Source: an uncultured Collinsella sp. (GTDB taxonomy: Bacteria; Actinomycetota; Coriobacteriia; Coriobacteriales; Coriobacteriaceae). From it: a stretch of DNA of 64,000 nucleotides. A program made the position numbers and the translations under genes. Of this stretch, positions 60,203-64,000 are shown in pieces. Within the stretch, counting starts at the first letter, position 1; the number at the start of each line of letters is the position of its first letter. The stretch spans positions 6,311 through 70,310 of the forward strand of contig CAKUGT010000006.1 in assembly GCA_934654795.1 (NCBI GenBank), in the 5' to 3' direction. Below the pieces are notes generated by a model. The model saw only the letters and a list, made by a program, of their open reading frames with translations, did no database searches and had not been told where the DNA came from.

Positions 60203-61744
60203 CTATTCCGCATCGACTACGCGGAGCAGATAGGCCACGCGCGTCGCCGCCGTGCACTTAAAACGTTCGTCCGCGCGAACGCCCGCGACCCATACTACGG
60301 CACCTCCCGGAGCCGTTCTTACCACGGGTACGCCAGAGCGGGCTGAAACAGGAATGCGCGCCTCGTTCAACAGGTCTGACACTTTCTTGCTTCGACCGTT
60401 CATCCCCAACGGGCACATCACGTCTCCCGGCACAGGGCTATCCACCCACAGGCGCGCCAATCGCGCCTCGGCGGGAATCTCCCCGCGCGAGCCGGCTAAC
60501 ATCCGCTCGCTATCGCGGTCGGCGAACCCCAGGGCCGCCGCATCCACCAAGGCCGCAACCTCTCCGGCAGCAGCAAGCTCGCGGGCACGGTGCACGATAT
60601 CGCGCCCCGGCTCCACAGCCATCGGCTCTGCTGTCAGCATACGCCCCGCCCCCAGCGGCAGACGACCGGGAACGGAGATCCAGTCGGCCACTAAGCCCTC
60701 GCGTGCCGCCGGGGCCTTGAACGCCAGCATGCCAAACTCCACACGGGCATCAATTCCCGCAGGAAGCGTTACCGAGCCCGAGCCCGCAGCGACACAGGAG
60801 AGCACGCGCTCCACGTGCCGCATCTCCGGTCGCGCGTCGGGATCGATGCGCTTAATCGCCAACCGCACGATACGCCGTGCAATCACAACCTCAGCGGCGG
60901 CAAGACGGCGCGCATCGAGCACCAGTGCGCCCGCCGCTTCCTTGCGCAGGCAGCTTCGAAACGACTGTGCCGAAAGCTGGGAAAGAAAGGCGTCTTCGTC
61001 GCCCAGAATTTCGCAAGCGGCGCCAATCGTCTTACAGACGTTCGTGTTGCGCTGCGCCACCACCGGCATCACCCGATGGCGCACATAGTTACGCAGGTAC
61101 GAAACGTCCTCGTTGCTTTCATCTTCCCGCCATGGCTGACCGTGCACCTGCAGATAGCTCACGAGCTCATCATGCGTGAGGTCGAGCAAGGGGCGCACCA
61201 CAATGTTCCGACGGCGTGGAATGCTTGATAGACCCGCGGGACCCGACCCTTTAATGGCATTCATCAAAAATGTTTCCGCGCGGTCCGACGAGGTATGCGC
61301 GGTACAGATACGAGCCGCCGTCCGCGGTGCGCCCGATTCGGCACAAAGTTCGCGAACATATCTCCGTGCCGCGGCATAGCGCACCTCGCGGGCCGCAGCC
61401 TCGATATTGCCCGATTCGTCATCAAAATAGGCATGCTCAACGCACAGCGGCAAGCCGTATTGCACGCAAAGCTCACGCACAAAGGCCTCGTCACCGTCAG
61501 ACGCCTTGCCTCGCAGATGATGGTTCACATGCAGCACGTGCAAACGCTCGCGTGCAATGGAAGCGATGCCGCGCCCGTCCTGGATATCCAGCTTTGATGT
61601 GCAAGCCATAAGGAGCAGCGCCGTCGAGTCCGCACCGCCTGATACCATGAGCACTACGGGGGCAGCGGTCTGCTGCGTTGCCAGAACGTTCTTATCCGTC
61701 CTCGGCGCGGCATGATGTCCATAGTGCTGAGATACCGTTGGCAT
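60203..61744 (-). CDS. tilS: tRNA(Ile)-lysidine synthetase
   Basis: 513 residues, GAGGAGG before the ATG. N-type ATP pyrophosphatase with PP-loop VMVSGGADST (32-41), HVNHHLRGKASDGDEAFV, CTAHTSSDRAETFLMNAIKGSG and RPLLDLTHDEL, then a C-terminal substrate domain. It modifies C34 of tRNA-Ile(CAU) to lysidine, which is essential for AUA decoding. A 147-bp gap precedes hpt. Divergent from the metallo-hydrolase gene with only 48 bp between starts. Confidence 0.96.
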   Translation of the reverse strand: MPTVSQHYGHHAAPRTDKNVLATQQTAAPVVLMVSGGADSTALLLMACTSKLDIQDGRGIASIARERLHVLHVNHHLRGKASDGDEAFVRELCVQYGLPLCVEHAYFDDESGNIEAAAREVRYAAARRYVRELCAESGAPRTAARICTAHTSSDRAETFLMNAIKGSGPAGLSSIPRRRNIVVRPLLDLTHDELVSYLQVHGQPWREDESNEDVSYLRNYVRHRVMPVVAQRNTNVCKTIGAACEILGDEDAFLSQLSAQSFRSCLRKEAAGALVLDARRLAAAEVVIARRIVRLAIKRIDPDARPEMRHVERVLSCVAAGSGSVTLPAGIDARVEFGMLAFKAPAAREGLVADWISVPGRLPLGAGRMLTAEPMAVEPGRDIVHRARELAAAGEVAALVDAAALGFADRDSERMLAGSRGEIPAEARLARLWVDSPVPGDVMCPLGMNGRSKKVSDLLNEARIPVSARSGVPVVRTAPGGAVVWVAGVRADERFKCTAATRVAYLLRVVDAE

Positions 61745-61792
61745 TCGCTTCCTCCTCTATTCGTCCGCACCCATTGTATCCTTTGGAATCTT

Positions 61793-62602
61793 ATGTCTCG
61801 CCTGCACCTTCATATCCTCGGCAGCGGCTCAAAAGGCAACTGCGCGCTCATCGAGGGACCGCAAGGTCTCATCATGATCGATAACGGCCTGTCCCGCCGC
61901 GAAACACTTAAACGCATGGCGGAGCTTGGCCTCTCGGCAGACGACGTCGCCGCTCTTGTAATCACCCATGAGCATGGAGACCATATCAAGGGGCTCGATG
62001 TATGGTGCAAACACTGGCATGGCCCCCTCTTTGCCAGTAGGGACACCCTTTCATGCAAAGAAAACCTCGCGCACCTGCCCGTGGAGGAATTTGACCCCGG
62101 CGACACGCTCCCCATTGTCGGCATCCAGGTACAAACCTACTCAACATCGCACGATGTCATCAATCCTGTCGGCTATCGATTCAATGCTCTCGATGATTCC
62201 ATTGGGTTTGCCACCGACACCGGAGAGTTGTCGAGCAAGGCCATAGGCATCCTCAAAGACTGTCGAGTTCTCGCGCTCGAAAGCAACCACGATGTAACTA
62301 TGTTGCGCGAAGGACCGTACCCACGCTTTCTTCAGGAGCGCATCCTGTCCACAAAGGGGCATCTCTCCAACAACCAAGCCGCCGAAGCCGCGCGAGAACT
62401 TGTTACCGATCGCACAGAACAGCTCATCGCCATGCACATCAGCCAGGACAATAATCGTCCAAGCCTTACCGTCAAAAGCTATGCCAACGCGCTTGATGCA
62501 AGTCTCGATGATGAACTCGGCAGCTCAGCCACCTGTCTTCAAGGGCCACGGAAGCTCTCGATACGCCCTGCAAGTCAGTATCAACCGACAACTATTCAAT
62601 AG
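61793..62602 (+). CDS. MBL-fold metallo-hydrolase (YycJ/WalJ-like)
   Basis: 269 residues from the ATG at 61793; the ribosome site is weak (TTTGGA) and the frame extends upstream without a better start. Metallo-beta-lactamase fold: HILGSGSKGNCALIEG at the N-terminus, THEHGDHIKG (metal motif), GFATDTGEL and ALESNHD. YycJ/WalJ proteins are linked to DNA mismatch repair or to cell-wall signalling via WalRK; no walRK is next to it here. Divergent from tilS. Confidence 0.92.
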   Translation: MSRLHLHILGSGSKGNCALIEGPQGLIMIDNGLSRRETLKRMAELGLSADDVAALVITHEHGDHIKGLDVWCKHWHGPLFASRDTLSCKENLAHLPVEEFDPGDTLPIVGIQVQTYSTSHDVINPVGYRFNALDDSIGFATDTGELSSKAIGILKDCRVLALESNHDVTMLREGPYPRFLQERILSTKGHLSNNQAAEAARELVTDRTEQLIAMHISQDNNRPSLTVKSYANALDASLDDELGSSATCLQGPRKLSIRPASQYQPTTIQ

Positions 62603-62614
62603 CCCCTCAAGACA

Positions 62615-62653
62615 ACAAAAGGGGGCTGGGAATCACTTCCCAGCCCCCTTAAC
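62615..62653. terminator. Bidirectional terminator
   Basis: AAGGGGGCTGGGAA / TTCCCAGCCCCCTT stem with a 4-base loop, between the convergent metallo-hydrolase and Hsp20 genes. Confidence 0.9.
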
Positions 62654-62682
62654 TCATACTCTCGATTGAAGCAGAGCCATCG

Positions 62683-63114
62683 TTAGTCGATAGAAATCTT
62701 CGTGACGTTCTTCTTCTCGACAATCTTGGGAACCGTAACGGTCAGGATGCCGTCAGCATACTTAGCCGAAAGGCCCTCGCTCGAAGCGTCCTTCAGATAC
62801 ACGCCGCGCGTCGCGCTGTACGAGCCGAACTCCTTCTGGAGGAAGTTCTTGCCCTCGTTTTCGGCGCTCTCCTCGACGTTCACACTGATCGACAGGCGAC
62901 CCTCATTGAGCTCGACGTCGATGTCATCCTTGGCGACACCGGTCAGATACGCCTTGACCTCGTAGCCATCGCCCTTGTCCTCAACGTCAACGGGGAACGC
63001 CTTGGAGGCAATCGAGCTATTCGCCAGGTCGGTCATGTCATCAAACAAATCGAACAGCGAACTTGCAGAAGGACGGACGCCAAAAACCGAACGATAAGGA
63101 ACCATGCTTGCCAT
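62683..63114 (-). CDS. Small heat-shock protein (Hsp20/alpha-crystallin)
   Basis: 143 residues from the ATG at 63114 (AAGGAGTGG upstream). Alpha-crystallin domain from ~residue 35 (FPVDVEDKGDGYEVKAYLTG, then DIDVELNEGRLSISV, GVYLKDASSEGLSAKYADGI, LTVTVPKI), with the IxI-like C-terminal tail KISID. An ATP-independent holdase. Upstream there are two direct repeats CTTATATAT 21 bp apart (63179-63187 and 63200-63208), possible control sites. Confidence 0.95.
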   Translation of the reverse strand: MASMVPYRSVFGVRPSASSLFDLFDDMTDLANSSIASKAFPVDVEDKGDGYEVKAYLTGVAKDDIDVELNEGRLSISVNVEESAENEGKNFLQKEFGSYSATRGVYLKDASSEGLSAKYADGILTVTVPKIVEKKNVTKISID

Positions 63115-63178
63115 GTTTACCACTCCTTGTAAGGACTGCCGAGCCATCTTCTAGGTGACTGGGACTTCTTTTGACGCT

Positions 63179-63208
63179 CTTATATATGCCCACACAGTGC
63201 TTATATAT
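63179..63208. promoter_or_regulatory. Direct repeats upstream of hsp20
   Basis: CTTATATAT at 63179-63187 and 63200-63208, two helical turns apart, ~65-95 bp before the start codon. They may overlap a promoter (ATATATAAG on the minus strand). No good CIRCE or HAIR element was found. Confidence 0.35.
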
Positions 63209-63391
63209 ACATCGACTATAAAGTTTTTTGAGTCCAGTACTATAAGCATATCTAAGTGTGTATGACTCAGGTTTTAGTAAGGTTAAGGTTCTTTGAACCA
63301 GAGCTTAAATAACGAGTATGTTCGCAGCTACAAATAACAAGGGGCTTACAATGAGCGCGTACACGTTGTTGGTAACGAGCTAAAGGGCATC

Positions 63392-63859
63392 ATGGACGAC
63401 CAAAACCAGAACAAAATATTTATGCCGACGCAGGGGGAAGATACTTCCACGCAGCCGCCACGGTTCCATCGCCCCCACATCTCGCAAGAGCCCATTAATG
63501 ATCCGGAGCCCGAGTATGTGACGAGAAATCGATATCAAACACTCGAGGATGCCCAAACGGGACGTAAACATATGGGCGTCGCCTCGGGAGACCCTGTATA
63601 TCTGAAAGACGCACCATTATCTAAAAACAGCGCAGCTAGTGATGAGCCACTGAAAGCATCAGCCGCTCATCAACAAAGAGGTCCTCGACCAAAGCAAACC
63701 TTAACGCATTCGGCTCGTTATCTCGAGACGCCAAAACAAGGAAAATCAATCTTCGTTTCGTCAAGTAAACGACGCAAGCAACATCGACTAGCAATCCTGC
63801 TTTTGATCATTGCGGCCATAACAGTTGCCCTTGTTATTCGTTTTATTTTCTTTAAATAA
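63392..63859 (+). CDS. Hypothetical tail-anchored membrane protein, 155 residues
   Basis: AAAGGGC before the ATG. Residues 1-125 are polar, Pro/Gln/Ser/His-rich and probably disordered. A basic patch SSKRRKQHR precedes a single C-terminal helix LAILLLIIAAITVALVIRFIF. This predicts a cytoplasmic N-terminus and membrane tail. The gene and its flanks are lower in G+C than most of the window. No family is recognised, and no functional partner is near. Confidence 0.75.
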   Translation: MDDQNQNKIFMPTQGEDTSTQPPRFHRPHISQEPINDPEPEYVTRNRYQTLEDAQTGRKHMGVASGDPVYLKDAPLSKNSAASDEPLKASAAHQQRGPRPKQTLTHSARYLETPKQGKSIFVSSSKRRKQHRLAILLLIIAAITVALVIRFIFFK

Positions 63860-63920
63860 AAGCTCAATACCAAAAAGAATTAAATCGTCTGGCGTAAATG
63901 AGTCATTTATGCCCCGCAAA

Positions 63921-63960
63921 CGCAAAAAAGGGGGAGGCCGCGAGGCCTCCCCCTTCTTCA
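63921..63960. terminator. Terminator near the right edge
   Basis: AAGGGGGAGGCC-GCG-A-GGCCTCCCCCTT stem with A6 before it. On the minus strand TTTTTTGCG follows, so it probably ends a gene entering from the right; a frame ending in TGA at 63958-63960 would fit but is too short (13 codons) to call. Confidence 0.75.
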
Positions 63961-64000
63961 ATCTCGATGACGGCTCGGTGCCGTCCACCGGTCAGCGGCG

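Noticed and set aside
63210..63240. HAIR-like element (TTGAGT..ACT) upstream of hsp20
   Set aside because: The spacing is 5 rather than 7 and the second half does not match ACTCAAG.
63958..64000. C-terminal end of a minus-strand gene at the right edge
   Set aside because: Only 13 codons are visible; the terminator supports it but the product cannot be recognised.

Overview
The window looks like a chromosome segment of a Coriobacteriia gut actinobacterium, most likely Collinsella. This is inferred from the high G+C content, strong AGGAGG-type ribosome sites, a giant fibro-slime/isopeptide-linked surface protein, many GGGAC/GTCCC palindromes between genes, and a gut-type sugar catabolism gene set. 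There are 49 supported protein genes (one cut by the left edge) and one tRNA-Ser(UGA). I see no rRNA, CRISPR array, prophage or complete insertion sequence.

Left part (1-17 kb): a >1,640-residue surface adhesin on the minus strand whose predicted promoter carries a run of eight G between -35 and -10; a TadA-glycerate kinase fusion; tRNA-Ser; a TetR regulator; an orphan LemA; ilvE; a DedA protein; cysE; and a MarR-regulated heterodimeric ABC exporter operon.

Middle (17-32 kb): a nitroreductase, a regulator with a decayed sigma-54-activator-type ATPase domain, a YeiH exporter divergent from a GntR regulator, glmS, and an island of two related 538-residue MFS transporters, a YtcJ-like amidohydrolase and a PTS-type (HTH/PRD/EIIB-like) regulator. 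Similar CGGCAA-type palindromes lie in front of both transporter genes and the regulator gene.

Sugar section (32-47 kb): a LacI regulator and an L-rhamnose operon (rhaB, rhaD and an arabinose/fucose-isomerase-family enzyme in place of the usual RhaA) that share a near-identical operator; a HAD phosphatase; LarE; and a six-gene operon (fructose-type PTS EIIBC, GatZ-like protein, TalC-like transaldolase, split transketolase, EIIA) divergent from a second LacI regulator. The EIIBC-gatZ gap encodes a potential H-type RNA pseudoknot (13 bp + 10 bp, both perfect).

Right part (47-64 kb): a secreted nuclease, an EF-G paralogue with an eroded G4 motif, a polar amino-acid ABC importer, an RNA m5U methyltransferase, a PHP phosphoesterase, an aminotransferase, the tilS-hpt-ftsH block, a YycJ-type metallo-hydrolase, a small heat-shock protein and a small tail-anchored protein.

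Between genes are three structural repeat groups: short palindromes with a GGGAC/GTCCC core, often touching stop codons; two copies of a ~267-bp composite element built from two such palindromes and four 15-bp half-sites; and long nested palindromes with 29-38 bp arms and a small apical hairpin.
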